From positions 86,399 to 150,398 of the forward strand of contig JAZRAA010000024.1 in NCBI GenBank assembly GCA_045634325.1: a stretch of DNA of 64,000 bases, written 5' to 3'. A program made the translations under genes and the position numbers. Of the stretch, positions 50,601-59,043 are shown one piece after another (the first letter of the stretch is position 1; every line of letters begins with the position of its first letter). Below the pieces are notes generated by a model. That model saw nothing but the letters and a program-made list of their open reading frames with translations. It made no database searches and was not told the DNA's origin. This DNA is from URNF01 sp045634325. Lineage in GTDB: Bacteria > Bacillota > Clostridia > Oscillospirales > Acutalibacteraceae.

Positions 50601-51869
50601 ATGACTTACGAGCAAGCACTCGACTATATCCACGGCACCAACCGCAGTTTCTGTAAACCGGGACTTGACCGCATTGAAATGCTGTGCAAAGCACTCGGAA
50701 ACCCCGAAAAAGATTTAAAATGCATCCACGTAGCCGGCACAAACGGTAAAGGCTCTTTTTGTGCGATGACCGCTTCAATACTGCAAGCGGCCGGATACAA
50801 AGTGGGGCTGTATACCTCGCCGTATATTCGTCGATTCAATGAACGTATGCAGATAAACGGTGAACACATCTCGGATGCGGAACTGGTTTCGCTCACGGAG
50901 ATGGTGCGTCCCATCGCAGACGGCATGGCAGACACCCCCACCGAATTTGAAATCATCACCGCCGTTGCATTTGCCTATTTTCAACAGCACAATTGCGATA
51001 TTGTGGTATTGGAAACGGGGTTGGGTGGACGCCTCGATTCCACCAACGTCATCCCACGCCCTCTTTTGTCGGTGATTACGGGTATTGCTCTTGACCACAC
51101 CGCAATTTTGGGAGACACCATCGAGCAAATTGCCGCCGAAAAAGCGGGCATCATCAAAACGGGTGCGCCCGTATTATACGGCGGTACAAACGATGCCGCC
51201 GCTACCGTCATTGCGACGGTAGCCGCCGAACTGCATGCACCATACAAACGGGTGGACTATGCACCACTCACCGTGCGGGAAACCTCTCTTGCCGGCACTG
51301 TGTTTCGTTACGACGAATGGGAAAACATTTCCCTGCCGTTGCTGGGAAGCTATCAGCCGTATAACGCCGCCATTGTGCTGAACGCTGTAAAACTGTTACA
51401 AGAAAACGGTTTTGCAATCCCCGCAAAAGCGGTGCGTGAAGGCTTGCAAAACACCGTATGGCACGCACGGTTCGAGGTGGTGAGCCACGACCCGCTCATT
51501 ATTTTTGACGGCGCACACAACCCGCAAGGGATTACGGCGGCAGTGGACAGTATCAAAACCTATTTCGGCAAACAGCGTGTGCATCTGCTCACAGGCGTGT
51601 TACAGGATAAGGACTATACCGACATCGCCGCATTGTTGTCGGGAATTGGCGACCATGCGTTCACCTTTACCCCCGATTCCCCACGTGCGTTGGATGCCGA
51701 GCGGTATGCCGCTGTATTGCACAATGCAGGGTTGACCACACAAAGTTATACGGATATTGCCGCCGCCTTTTTTGCGGCGAAAGCCGCTGCAAAGGCAGAT
51801 AACAAGCCGCTCGTGTGTTTGGGTTCTCTGTATGCCTACGTTTCACTTTTACCATTATTTGAACAATAA
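50601..51869 (+). CDS. folC: Folylpolyglutamate synthase
   Basis: This 422-residue Mur-ligase-family enzyme adds glutamates to (dihydro)folate, trapping it in the cell. The P-loop is VAGTNGKGSFCAM (about 45-57). The omega loop YTSPYIRRFNERMQING follows. VVLETGLGGRLDSTN carries the metal-binding glutamate, LDHTAILGDTIEQIAAEKAGI is another family hallmark, and FDGAHNPQG marks the C-terminal domain. The ATG follows AGAGGTGAC. Sharing the riboswitch transcript with folT couples folate import to retention. Whether it also has dihydrofolate synthase activity is not certain. Confidence 0.94.
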   Translation: MTYEQALDYIHGTNRSFCKPGLDRIEMLCKALGNPEKDLKCIHVAGTNGKGSFCAMTASILQAAGYKVGLYTSPYIRRFNERMQINGEHISDAELVSLTEMVRPIADGMADTPTEFEIITAVAFAYFQQHNCDIVVLETGLGGRLDSTNVIPRPLLSVITGIALDHTAILGDTIEQIAAEKAGIIKTGAPVLYGGTNDAAATVIATVAAELHAPYKRVDYAPLTVRETSLAGTVFRYDEWENISLPLLGSYQPYNAAIVLNAVKLLQENGFAIPAKAVREGLQNTVWHARFEVVSHDPLIIFDGAHNPQGITAAVDSIKTYFGKQRVHLLTGVLQDKDYTDIAALLSGIGDHAFTFTPDSPRALDAERYAAVLHNAGLTTQSYTDIAAAFFAAKAAAKADNKPLVCLGSLYAYVSLLPLFEQ

Positions 51870-51871
51870 AA

Positions 51872-51908
51872 AAACAGCCGATGCAAGTATTACTCGCATC
51901 GGCTTTCC
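51872..51908. terminator. Bidirectional terminator between folC and the ZIP gene
   Basis: AGCCGATGC (51876-51884) pairs with GCATCGGCT (51896-51904), with A7 on the left and T-rich sequence on the right. Confidence 0.8.
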
Positions 51909-51910
51909 TT

Positions 51911-52663
51911 TTATCCTAACAACACGTCACAAACCAACATCACGCAAAAGCCCACCAGCAACGCATAGGTTGCACCGCGTTCATGCCCATGCGCATGGGT
52001 TTCGGGAATCATTTCATCACTGATAACATATAACATCGTGCCGCCCGCAAAAGCCAGAGCAAACGGCAACACGGCAGTGGAAACACTCACGGCAAAATAG
52101 CCGACAAGCGTACCGAGCACCTCTACAGCACCGGTCAACATCGCACAAACAAATGTCTTGTGCGGCGCAATACCTGCCGCTAACATCGGCGCAATAATCA
52201 CCATACCTTCGGGGATGTTTTGCAGGGCGATACCGCCCGCTATCAACAACGCTTGTGCGGTGTTCCCCGCACCAAAACCGACACCTGCCGCCAAACCTTC
52301 GGGGAAATTGTGTATGGCAATCGCCATCACAAACAACAACACCTTGCTCAAATTGGCGTTGTTGTGTATTTCCTCGGGGCCGCCCATCAATTTGTGCAGA
52401 TGCGGTACCAGTTTATCAATCAAATTCAAAGCCACAGCACCGACAAACACACCTGCCACCGTGGTGACAAGACCATATTTCCCGCCATATTCCACCGCGG
52501 GTAAAATGAGTCCAAGCACTGCCGCCGCCAACATCACACCTGCGGCAAAGGAAAGGATAATATCTGAAAATTTATGGGATAGTTTACGAAACGCAAAGCC
52601 GACAATGGAGCCGAAAACCGTTGCACCGCCCACACCCAGTGCCGTCAACAATACCATTTCCAT
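51911..52663 (-). CDS. ZIP-family metal transporter (ZupT/GufA-like)
   Basis: This 250-residue protein has eight predicted membrane spans. The two metal-site motifs in spans IV and V are AIAIHNFPEGLAAGV and ALQNIPEGMVI; the HNFPEG form is typical of bacterial ZupT/GufA carriers that import zinc and other divalent metals. The short His-rich cytoplasmic loop is HLHKLMGGPEEIHNN. ETHAHGHERG adds a second cluster. The ATG follows GAAAGGTG. It lies 19 bases after trmB on the same strand and is probably co-transcribed with it. Confidence 0.9.
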   Translation of the reverse strand: MEMVLLTALGVGGATVFGSIVGFAFRKLSHKFSDIILSFAAGVMLAAAVLGLILPAVEYGGKYGLVTTVAGVFVGAVALNLIDKLVPHLHKLMGGPEEIHNNANLSKVLLFVMAIAIHNFPEGLAAGVGFGAGNTAQALLIAGGIALQNIPEGMVIIAPMLAAGIAPHKTFVCAMLTGAVEVLGTLVGYFAVSVSTAVLPFALAFAGGTMLYVISDEMIPETHAHGHERGATYALLVGFCVMLVCDVLLG

Positions 52664-52682
52664 ACAATTGCACCTTTCTGCG

Positions 52683-53357
52683 TTATTTCACATACGCTTC
52701 CAAACGATATATCGGTTGTCCCAAATCCGAAAACCGTTTTTCGTATTCGGTGACAATATTGCCCTCAAAATCACTGTTATGTAAATCGAGCGATACGTTT
52801 TTCAACGCATACCCGCTGTTTGTAAACTGTTCAATGGAAAATTCGAAAAAGTGCATGTTATCCGTTTTTTGATGAATTTCCGCTTTGGGCGCAAGCAACG
52901 TTTTATACAATTCCAAAAAACGTGCGTGGGTCAGACGGTGGGTGGCATACCGCTTTTTCGGATACGGACAAGAAAAGTTCAAAAACAGCCGCTCCACCGT
53001 TTCTGCGTGCAAATACCGTGGCAAATATTCTGCGCCGCACTGTAAAAAGTGCAAATTGGTCAATTCTGCCGCCGCCGCTTTTTCTGCGGCAGACACCACC
53101 ACGTTTGCCACCTTTTCCACCGCTAAAATATTCACATCCGGGTTGCGTTTGGCTGTTTCCACAGCAAACGTACCCAAACCGCAACCGATTTCCAACCACA
53201 ACGGTTGCGATTTTTTAAACAACTTTTCTAAATCCAGGTAATCGGGTTGAGTCGCCGCTAACCGAAAATCTTTGTCGGTCGGATGCGTCGGCACCGTCAA
53301 ATAGTTTTCCTGCGCTTGCATACGCTCATTTAAATATTTTTTACGGCGCATTCTCAT
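52683..53357 (-). CDS. trmB: tRNA (guanine-N7-)-methyltransferase
   Basis: This 224-residue SAM enzyme methylates G46 in the variable loop of tRNAs. The SAM site is LEIGCGLGTFAVETAKRNP, with the acidic residue in AVEKVANV. The family segment FLNFSCPYPKKRYATHRLTH (PDPWPKKRHxKRR in most homologues) is present, as is TDNMHFFEFS. The start at 53357 (MRMRRKKYLNE) matches the usual basic N-terminus and follows AAAGGGG. A nearly consensus promoter precedes it. Confidence 0.93.
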   Translation of the reverse strand: MRMRRKKYLNERMQAQENYLTVPTHPTDKDFRLAATQPDYLDLEKLFKKSQPLWLEIGCGLGTFAVETAKRNPDVNILAVEKVANVVVSAAEKAAAAELTNLHFLQCGAEYLPRYLHAETVERLFLNFSCPYPKKRYATHRLTHARFLELYKTLLAPKAEIHQKTDNMHFFEFSIEQFTNSGYALKNVSLDLHNSDFEGNIVTEYEKRFSDLGQPIYRLEAYVK

Positions 53358-53387
53358 AAACCGCATCCCCTTTCGTAAAGACACCTT

Positions 53388-53416
53388 ATTATACCGATTT
53401 TTTATATAAATTGCAA
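53388..53416 (-). promoter_or_regulatory. Promoter of trmB
   Basis: On the minus strand, TTGCAA (53411-53416), 17 bases, TATAAT (53388-53393). Confidence 0.75.
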
Positions 53417-53426
53417 CCGATTTGCT

Positions 53427-53455
53427 TTGCTTTTTATATAAAGATATGGTATGCT
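53427..53455 (+). promoter_or_regulatory. Promoter of apgM
   Basis: TTGCTT (53427-53432), 17 bases, TATGCT (53450-53455). An overlapping TATACT lies at 53455-53460. Confidence 0.62.
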
Positions 53456-53488
53456 ATACTCATCTTCATACATAAAGGAGTTTTTCCT

Positions 53489-54700
53489 ATGAAATATTTG
53501 GTTATGTTATGCGACGGCATGGCGGACACGCCATTCCCTGCATTAGACAACAAAACCCCCATGCAACTGGCAAAAAAACCTTGCATGGATGCACTGGCGA
53601 AAGTATCCGAGGTAGGCCTTTGCCGTACGGTTGCCGCAGGTCTCAAACCCGGTAGTGACGTTGCCAACCTTTCGGTGATGGGATATGACCCGATGGAATG
53701 TTACACCGGTCGTTCCCCGCTCGAAGCTGCCAGCATCGGCGTGGATTTGAAAGATACCGACGTGGCGTTGCGTTGTAACCTTGTCACCTTATCCGACGAG
53801 GAAAACTACGAAGACAAAACCATGGTGGACTACTGTGCGGGCGATATTTCCACCGCCGAAGCAACCGAGATTATGCAAACCATCGCCAAAGAATTGGGCA
53901 ATGATATTTACACCTTCTATGCGGGTGTTAGCTACCGCCATTGTCTCACCGTGGCAAACGGCACAACCGAACTTGGTGATATGACCCCGCCGCACGACAT
54001 CAGCGGACGGGTTATCGGTGAATATCTGAGCAAAGTCGAAACCGCAGCGCCGCTCATTGAGCTGATGAAAAAAAGCGTGGCGGTCTTAAAAGACCATCCC
54101 GTCAACTTGGCACGCATCGCAAAAGGCGAGCGTCCTGTCACTTCCATCTGGTTGTGGGGCGAGGGCAAAAAACCGCAACTGCGCGATTTCAAAGAGAAAA
54201 ACGGCGTGTCAGCGGGTGTCATTTCCGCCGTGGATTTGCTCAAAGGTATCGGCGTGTGCGCCAATATGGAAATTCCCGACGTGGCGGGGGCTACCGGTTA
54301 TCTGGACACCAATTTTGTCGGCAAAGCCGATGCGGCAAAAGCACTGTTTGAAAAAGGTGTGGAACTGGTATACGTCCACGTGGAAGCACCCGACGAGTGC
54401 GGTCACCGTGGTGAAGCGGAAAACAAGGTGAAAGCGATTGAAGAAATCGACCGTCAGGTGTTGTGCCCGCTGGTAGACTATCTCAAAAATTCGGGTGACG
54501 ACTACCGCATTCTCATCATGCCTGACCATCCCACCCCGCTGGAGACACGCACACATGCAAGCGACCCTGTGCCGTTTGTGTTGTACGATTCCCGCAAGGT
54601 GCAAAACGGCGTGGATACCTTCACCGAGCAAACTGCCACCAATACCGGCGTGTTCATCGAACATGGTCCCTCCATTATGGACAGACTGCTCCAAAAATAA
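53489..54700 (+). CDS. apgM: 2,3-bisphosphoglycerate-independent phosphoglycerate mutase, archaeal type
   Basis: This 403-residue member of the alkaline phosphatase superfamily interconverts 3- and 2-phosphoglycerate. LVMLCDGMADTPFPAL at the N-terminus holds a metal-binding Asp. SDVANLSVMGYDPMECYTGRS in adjacent segments carries the active-site region. VHVEAPDECGHRGE, and the late IMPDHPTPLETRTH, supply further metal ligands. It is the ApgM group, shorter than the 510-residue GpmI of most Firmicutes. The ATG at 53489 follows AAAGGAG. Monocistronic, with convergent terminator. Confidence 0.93.
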   Translation: MKYLVMLCDGMADTPFPALDNKTPMQLAKKPCMDALAKVSEVGLCRTVAAGLKPGSDVANLSVMGYDPMECYTGRSPLEAASIGVDLKDTDVALRCNLVTLSDEENYEDKTMVDYCAGDISTAEATEIMQTIAKELGNDIYTFYAGVSYRHCLTVANGTTELGDMTPPHDISGRVIGEYLSKVETAAPLIELMKKSVAVLKDHPVNLARIAKGERPVTSIWLWGEGKKPQLRDFKEKNGVSAGVISAVDLLKGIGVCANMEIPDVAGATGYLDTNFVGKADAAKALFEKGVELVYVHVEAPDECGHRGEAENKVKAIEEIDRQVLCPLVDYLKNSGDDYRILIMPDHPTPLETRTHASDPVPFVLYDSRKVQNGVDTFTEQTATNTGVFIEHGPSIMDRLLQK

Positions 54701-54704
54701 TAAA

Positions 54705-54745
54705 AACATAAGGGTGACGCTTCAAAAGAAGTGTCACCCTTTTTT
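54705..54745. terminator. Bidirectional terminator
   Basis: AAGGGTGACGCTTC (54710-54723) pairs with GAAGTGTCACCCTT (54728-54741), with one G-T pair and T-rich sequence on both strands. Confidence 0.87.
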
Positions 54746-55852
54746 TTATAAGAAAATCAACCGTGCCGCCGCTGTCATAATGACAAGGAAAACCGTATTT
54801 ATCAAAGTGAAAAGCCAAAAATATTGTTTGGTGTGACCCGGATACAGAATGCGATGCTCACTAAACGTGATGAGGCTTGCCAGCGATGCTATCAGTGTTC
54901 CCGTGCCACCGATATTAACCCCCATCAACAACGCTTTATAATTGGTGGTGAAGCGGGAAAGCAATATGGCTGACGGCACGTTGCTGATGCCTTGGCAAGA
55001 AAACACCGAAACCAATAGCGTATCCTTTTGCAACAATGTCGAAAGCACTGTGTTGACCGCTTCTATTCTCGAAAGGTTGCCTGCGAAAATAAAGAAAAAG
55101 AAAGACGTTCCCAAAAGCGCATAATCCACCATGAACACTGCTTGTCTGTCCACAAAGAACAATACCAACGGCACTATCAAAAGGCCGACCCAAAACGGAA
55201 TAACACGAAAAACAATCAAAATGGAAAAAATGAACAGCACCGTGTACAGCAACGTATGTTTGACACGCAATTGTTCGGAGAATTTTTTGTTAATTTCGAG
55301 TTTGATGGGTTTCACAAACAAACAACAAATCAAAAGCAACGCCACTGCCAACGCAAACGGCGGTAACATAATAGAACAAAATTCAAGGGTTGGAATTTTA
55401 AAATAAGAATACAAATATAGGTTCTGCGGATTGCCAAATGGTGTTAGCATACCCCCTAAGTTGGCGGAAATGTTCTGCAAAATGAACAGATACGGTATGT
55501 ATTTTTCTTGTTTGGCGACACTTACCGCAAAGTATCCAAGCGGCAAAAAGGTGATCAGCGCCATGTCGTTTGCGATTATCATGGAACCTATAAAGGTGAT
55601 GCTGATCAGCACAACAAACAAACTGCGCAAATTCCCTGCAAACACCACCAGTTTCCGCGCAATGATGGTGAAAAACCGAATGTTTCTGAATGCACAAATC
55701 ACCGCCAGCGTTAAAAACAAACATGCAAGTGTTGTCCAATCGAAATATTCCGCATACAGCGCATCGGGCGGCACGAAAAAGCAGGTGACAATTGCCGCCA
55801 GTGCAGCTATACAAAACACCGTATTCTTTTTTGCAAATTTTATCATCGGCAT
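54746..55852 (-). CDS. Ion-transporter superfamily permease (SLC13/ArsB-like)
   Basis: This 368-residue protein has about ten to eleven hydrophobic segments. The superfamily hairpin motif is clear in NISANLGGMLTPFGNPQN, with the second half-site near ISNVPSAILLSRF. TFIGSMIIANDMALITFLPLG is a further conserved part. Relatives include anion and dicarboxylate carriers, arsenite exporters and NhaD antiporters; the sequence alone does not settle the substrate. The first ATG at 55852 follows AAGGGGAAGAG, with another two codons later. Monocistronic. Confidence 0.85.
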   Translation of the reverse strand: MPMIKFAKKNTVFCIAALAAIVTCFFVPPDALYAEYFDWTTLACLFLTLAVICAFRNIRFFTIIARKLVVFAGNLRSLFVVLISITFIGSMIIANDMALITFLPLGYFAVSVAKQEKYIPYLFILQNISANLGGMLTPFGNPQNLYLYSYFKIPTLEFCSIMLPPFALAVALLLICCLFVKPIKLEINKKFSEQLRVKHTLLYTVLFIFSILIVFRVIPFWVGLLIVPLVLFFVDRQAVFMVDYALLGTSFFFFIFAGNLSRIEAVNTVLSTLLQKDTLLVSVFSCQGISNVPSAILLSRFTTNYKALLMGVNIGGTGTLIASLASLITFSEHRILYPGHTKQYFWLFTLINTVFLVIMTAAARLIFL

Positions 55853-55880
55853 ATCTCTTCCCCTTTTCACAACATTCTAC

Positions 55881-55909
55881 ATCATAAACCCTTTTCCTTG
55901 CTTTTTCAA
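55881..55909 (-). promoter_or_regulatory. Promoter of the SLC13-like permease
   Basis: On the minus strand, TTGAAA (55904-55909), 17 bases, TATGAT (55881-55886). Confidence 0.65.
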
Positions 55910-55931
55910 GAAAAATATAGCAAACAACAAA

Positions 55932-55961
55932 CAAGGCGCCTTCCATAAAGAAGGCGCCTTG
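55932..55961 (-). terminator. Terminator of the GH13 glucosidase gene
   Basis: CAAGGCGCCTTC (55932-55943) pairs perfectly with GAAGGCGCCTTG (55950-55961). On the minus strand, TTTGTTGTTTG follows. Confidence 0.82.
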
Positions 55962-55981
55962 ACACTTTTGTATGTAGTTTT

Positions 55982-57529
55982 TTATTCAGCGAGCATCCAC
56001 AGATAAGATACGCCGCCCATTTTCGCTTTGTCGCCCTTGACTTTCACGTTGTTGGACAACAACACCTTGCCGTTTGCCGGCAGGTCAATGGTGTAGTCAC
56101 GGTCGGACGGGTTGACAGCACACAAGAACGTCTTGCCGTTGTCGGTGCGTTTGAACACCAACGGATAGGTCTTGTTCACCAATTCGAAGTCGGCTTCGGG
56201 GGTGAAATCAGCAAGATACTCTCTCTTGACAGCGACCATTGCTTTGACCGCATTGATAAGAGAATTCTTATCTTTTTCCATATCCTCGCAGTTGACGGTT
56301 TTATAGTTCTCGTTAATGGGGAGATACAATTCGCCGTCGGTTTCGCTGAAACCTGCGTTTTTATCGGAGGTCCATTGCATCGGCGTGCGAGCACCGGTGC
56401 GACAGTAGCCGCCGTCTTTGGTTTTCAAATTCGACTGCGGCATACCGATTTCGTCACCGTAGTAAATGAGCGGCACGCTCGGCAATGCAAGGTTAAACGC
56501 AAATACAGTTTTAAGGTCTTCCTGGTCTCTTCCCATTGCAACACGAGGCAGATCGTGGTTGCCCGTCACAACCGAAATGTAGCCTTTCTCTTTGACAGCA
56601 TCCAAGTGTTCGAGGAAATAATCAAAGAAGTGTTCCGCAGAGCCTTTACCTGCTTTGCGGAAGTAGCTGTCACCGTCACTGTTGATGACGTTCATGCCCG
56701 CTTCTTTTCTGAACAGCATATTGTAGCCGTCGAACCAACAGTGGGTTAAAAAGTCGATATCAAAGTCGCCGTTTGTCACCGCGTACTTCGGTTGACCCCA
56801 TTCGGAAACAAAAATCGCTTCGGGATATTCTTCGCGTACCTTGCCGAAAATCTTACTCCACACTTCGCAGGAATATTTGCCGTCCACGTCGTCCTTTACG
56901 ATACTGTTGGCAAGGTCTACGCGGAAGCCGTCAATACCGAGACGCATATAGAACTTGATGATGTCGATAACTTCCTCGTGCAGTTTCAGGCAGGGTTCAT
57001 CGGTATACAGATTCTGCCACGGCTGTGTTTTCTGTGCAAAGCCGAAGTTTAAGGACGGCTGGAAACAGAAGAAGTTGACGAGATAGTTGCCGTTGCGCTC
57101 GCAAGTGCCTGTCATATGTTTGTACGGGCACCAAGCAAACACATCATCACTCCACACATAATAGTCAGAGTATTCATTGCGCTCATATTTTTGGGACTCC
57201 AAAAACCATTTATGTTGGTCAGAAGTATGACCTACAACGAGGTCAAACAGCACCTTCATACCCAAGGCGTGCGCTTTTTCGGTCAGTTTGATAACGTCCT
57301 GGAACGAGCCAAACTTTTCATCAATCTGAAAATAATCCTGCACATCGTAACCGCCGTCTCTGAACGGAGATTTGTACACGGGGTTTACCCACACGATATC
57401 CGCAAACTGTTTAATATATTCCAGTTTCTGTGTGATGCCTTTTAAGTCGCCGATGCCGTCACCGTTGCTGTCATAAAAGGACGTCGGATATACGTTGTAA
57501 ATGATGGAATTGCTGATTTTTCTGTTCAT
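55982..57529 (-). CDS. GH13 alpha-glucosidase (oligo-1,6-glucosidase/trehalose-6-phosphate hydrolase type)
   Basis: This 515-residue intracellular GH13 enzyme has all catalytic residues: nucleophile Asp205 in GIDGFRVDLANS, acid/base Glu243 in FVSEWG, and Asp326 in GNHDLPR. The N-terminal VYPTSFYDSNGDGIGDLKGI is the classic GH13 subfamily 16/17/31 opening and acts as a calcium-binding loop. YGDEIGMPQ and GARTPMQW are also typical. It probably hydrolyses alpha-1,6- or alpha-1,4-linked oligosaccharides taken into the cell; no signal peptide is present. The ATG at 57529 follows GAGGGAAAC. It lies next to a second GH13 gene on the same strand, each with its own promoter. Confidence 0.9.
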   Translation of the reverse strand: MNRKISNSIIYNVYPTSFYDSNGDGIGDLKGITQKLEYIKQFADIVWVNPVYKSPFRDGGYDVQDYFQIDEKFGSFQDVIKLTEKAHALGMKVLFDLVVGHTSDQHKWFLESQKYERNEYSDYYVWSDDVFAWCPYKHMTGTCERNGNYLVNFFCFQPSLNFGFAQKTQPWQNLYTDEPCLKLHEEVIDIIKFYMRLGIDGFRVDLANSIVKDDVDGKYSCEVWSKIFGKVREEYPEAIFVSEWGQPKYAVTNGDFDIDFLTHCWFDGYNMLFRKEAGMNVINSDGDSYFRKAGKGSAEHFFDYFLEHLDAVKEKGYISVVTGNHDLPRVAMGRDQEDLKTVFAFNLALPSVPLIYYGDEIGMPQSNLKTKDGGYCRTGARTPMQWTSDKNAGFSETDGELYLPINENYKTVNCEDMEKDKNSLINAVKAMVAVKREYLADFTPEADFELVNKTYPLVFKRTDNGKTFLCAVNPSDRDYTIDLPANGKVLLSNNVKVKGDKAKMGGVSYLWMLAE

Positions 57530-57564
57530 ATCGTTTCCCTCCGCACATAAATATGTACAAGTAT

Positions 57565-57593
57565 ATTTTACCATGTTCCAATATAAAAAGCAA
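57565..57593 (-). promoter_or_regulatory. Promoter of the GH13 glucosidase gene at 56-57.5 kb
   Basis: On the minus strand, TTGCTT (57588-57593), 17 bases, TAAAAT (57565-57570). Confidence 0.65.
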
Positions 57594-57613
57594 CACCGAT
57601 TCACATAAAAACA

Positions 57614-58918
57614 TCAGCATTTTACATATTGCACCGAGCAAGCAGGCATTTTACAACCCGCGTTAAAATCAACATGTATATCGGTCAACAATTCCGTACC
57701 GCCATCCGCCTTTGCATCGAAAAACGCCGTATACTCATTTTCATCGGCGTTGATGAGAACCAGCATTCTTTCATCATCGCATACACGCTCAAACACCAAC
57801 TGTCGATTGGTCAGGTGCAAAATGTTAAAATTACCATAACAAAGCGCTTTACTTTCACGATGAATTTTTGCCGCCTTGGCAATAAATGCGGATATTTCGT
57901 TGAATTGCACGCTGTCGATTGCGGGACGAAGTGCATCGTCACCATCCTCTTTTCTGCCCTCTATACCCCACTCACTGCCATAATACACGCAAGGAATACC
58001 CGGCATACCGAACAGGATGCCGTAGGCAGGGATGATGTGCTGCGGATTTGTCAGCGCCGATGCAAGTCTGGTGACGTCATGATTGTCCACAAAGCCTATC
58101 AATTGTAAGCCTTTGTACATACACCAGTCCTCGTTGCCGAAACGATTGCGCAAAGAATGGCCGATTTCGAACATGTTCATGCTGTTAAAAGAAGAATAAA
58201 TCCCCTTATAGCATTCATAATTCGTAGCACTATGCAGCATACCGTCGCACACGATTTCTCGATAATTGCCGTGTATCATTTCACCCGCAAGGAAAAAATC
58301 GGCTTTCTTTTTCGCACAAACTGCATGAAGTTCCCGCATGAACTGTCGATTGAGCATATAGGCGACGTCCAGACGAAGACCGTCAATGTGATAAATGTCT
58401 ATCCATTCCTCCACGCAAGCAAAAAGATGCTGTTTGACCGCGGGATTGTCGAGGTTCAGTTTCACAAGTTCATAATGACCTTCCCAGCCCTCATACCAAA
58501 AACCGTCATCGTAACAACTGTTTCGGTCAAAGTGGATATAAAACCAATCTTTATAAGGGGAATCCCATTTCTTTTCCCTGACATCTTTAAACGCAAAAAA
58601 CTCTCTGCCCACATGATTAAAAACGCCGTCCAAAATAACCCTGATACCGTTTTCATGCAACGCATCGCAAACGAATTTGAAGTCCTCATTGGTGCCAAGT
58701 CTGACATCGATTTTGGAAAAATCGGCAGTGTCATAACCATGTGCCATGCTTTCAAAAACAGGACAAAAATACACCGCATTCATGCCAAGTTTTACGAGAT
58801 GTGCGGTCAAATCCGCAACTTTTCGTATACGTGAGCAAAGCACACCATCATTTTGCTTGGGCGCGCCGCAAAAGCCAAACGGATAAATCTGATAAATAAC
58901 GCTTTCGTTATACCACAC
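57614..58918 (-). CDS. GH13 alpha-amylase family enzyme (maltodextrin-active)
   Basis: This 434-residue intracellular protein retains the GH13 triad: Asp184 (GLRLDVAYML), Glu213 (LAGEMIHG) and Asp281 (FVDNHDVTR). It is short for the family: the opening is VIYQIYPFGFCGAP, without the N-terminal starch-binding domain seen in cyclomaltodextrinases, and the C-terminal beta domain is compact. Many similar Clostridial proteins are annotated as alpha-amylase or maltodextrin glucosidase. The start is GTG at 58918, about ten bases after AAGGG. It lies upstream of the other GH13 gene, 84 bases apart, which suggests cooperation in breakdown of imported glucans. Confidence 0.87.
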   Translation of the reverse strand: MWYNESVIYQIYPFGFCGAPKQNDGVLCSRIRKVADLTAHLVKLGMNAVYFCPVFESMAHGYDTADFSKIDVRLGTNEDFKFVCDALHENGIRVILDGVFNHVGREFFAFKDVREKKWDSPYKDWFYIHFDRNSCYDDGFWYEGWEGHYELVKLNLDNPAVKQHLFACVEEWIDIYHIDGLRLDVAYMLNRQFMRELHAVCAKKKADFFLAGEMIHGNYREIVCDGMLHSATNYECYKGIYSSFNSMNMFEIGHSLRNRFGNEDWCMYKGLQLIGFVDNHDVTRLASALTNPQHIIPAYGILFGMPGIPCVYYGSEWGIEGRKEDGDDALRPAIDSVQFNEISAFIAKAAKIHRESKALCYGNFNILHLTNRQLVFERVCDDERMLVLINADENEYTAFFDAKADGGTELLTDIHVDFNAGCKMPACSVQYVKC

Positions 58919-58950
58919 TCTAAATCAACCCTTTTTGAAATAATATACAC

Positions 58951-58979
58951 AGTATAGCACATGCTAAAAGGCTGTGCAA
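58951..58979 (-). promoter_or_regulatory. Promoter of the GH13 gene at 57.6-58.9 kb
   Basis: On the minus strand, TTGCAC (58974-58979), 17 bases, TATACT (58951-58956). Confidence 0.72.
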
Positions 58980-59000
58980 TGCATACTGCATTTTGGAGAT

Positions 59001-59035
59001 AAAAAATCCCCCGCACGCATTTGCGTCGGGGGAAT
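59001..59035 (-). terminator. Terminator of the SulP gene
   Basis: TCCCCCG-c-ACGCA pairs with TGCGT-CGGGGGA around TT, with a single-base bulge. On the minus strand it is followed by TTTTTTATC. Confidence 0.85.
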
Positions 59036-59043
59036 AAAGCGTC

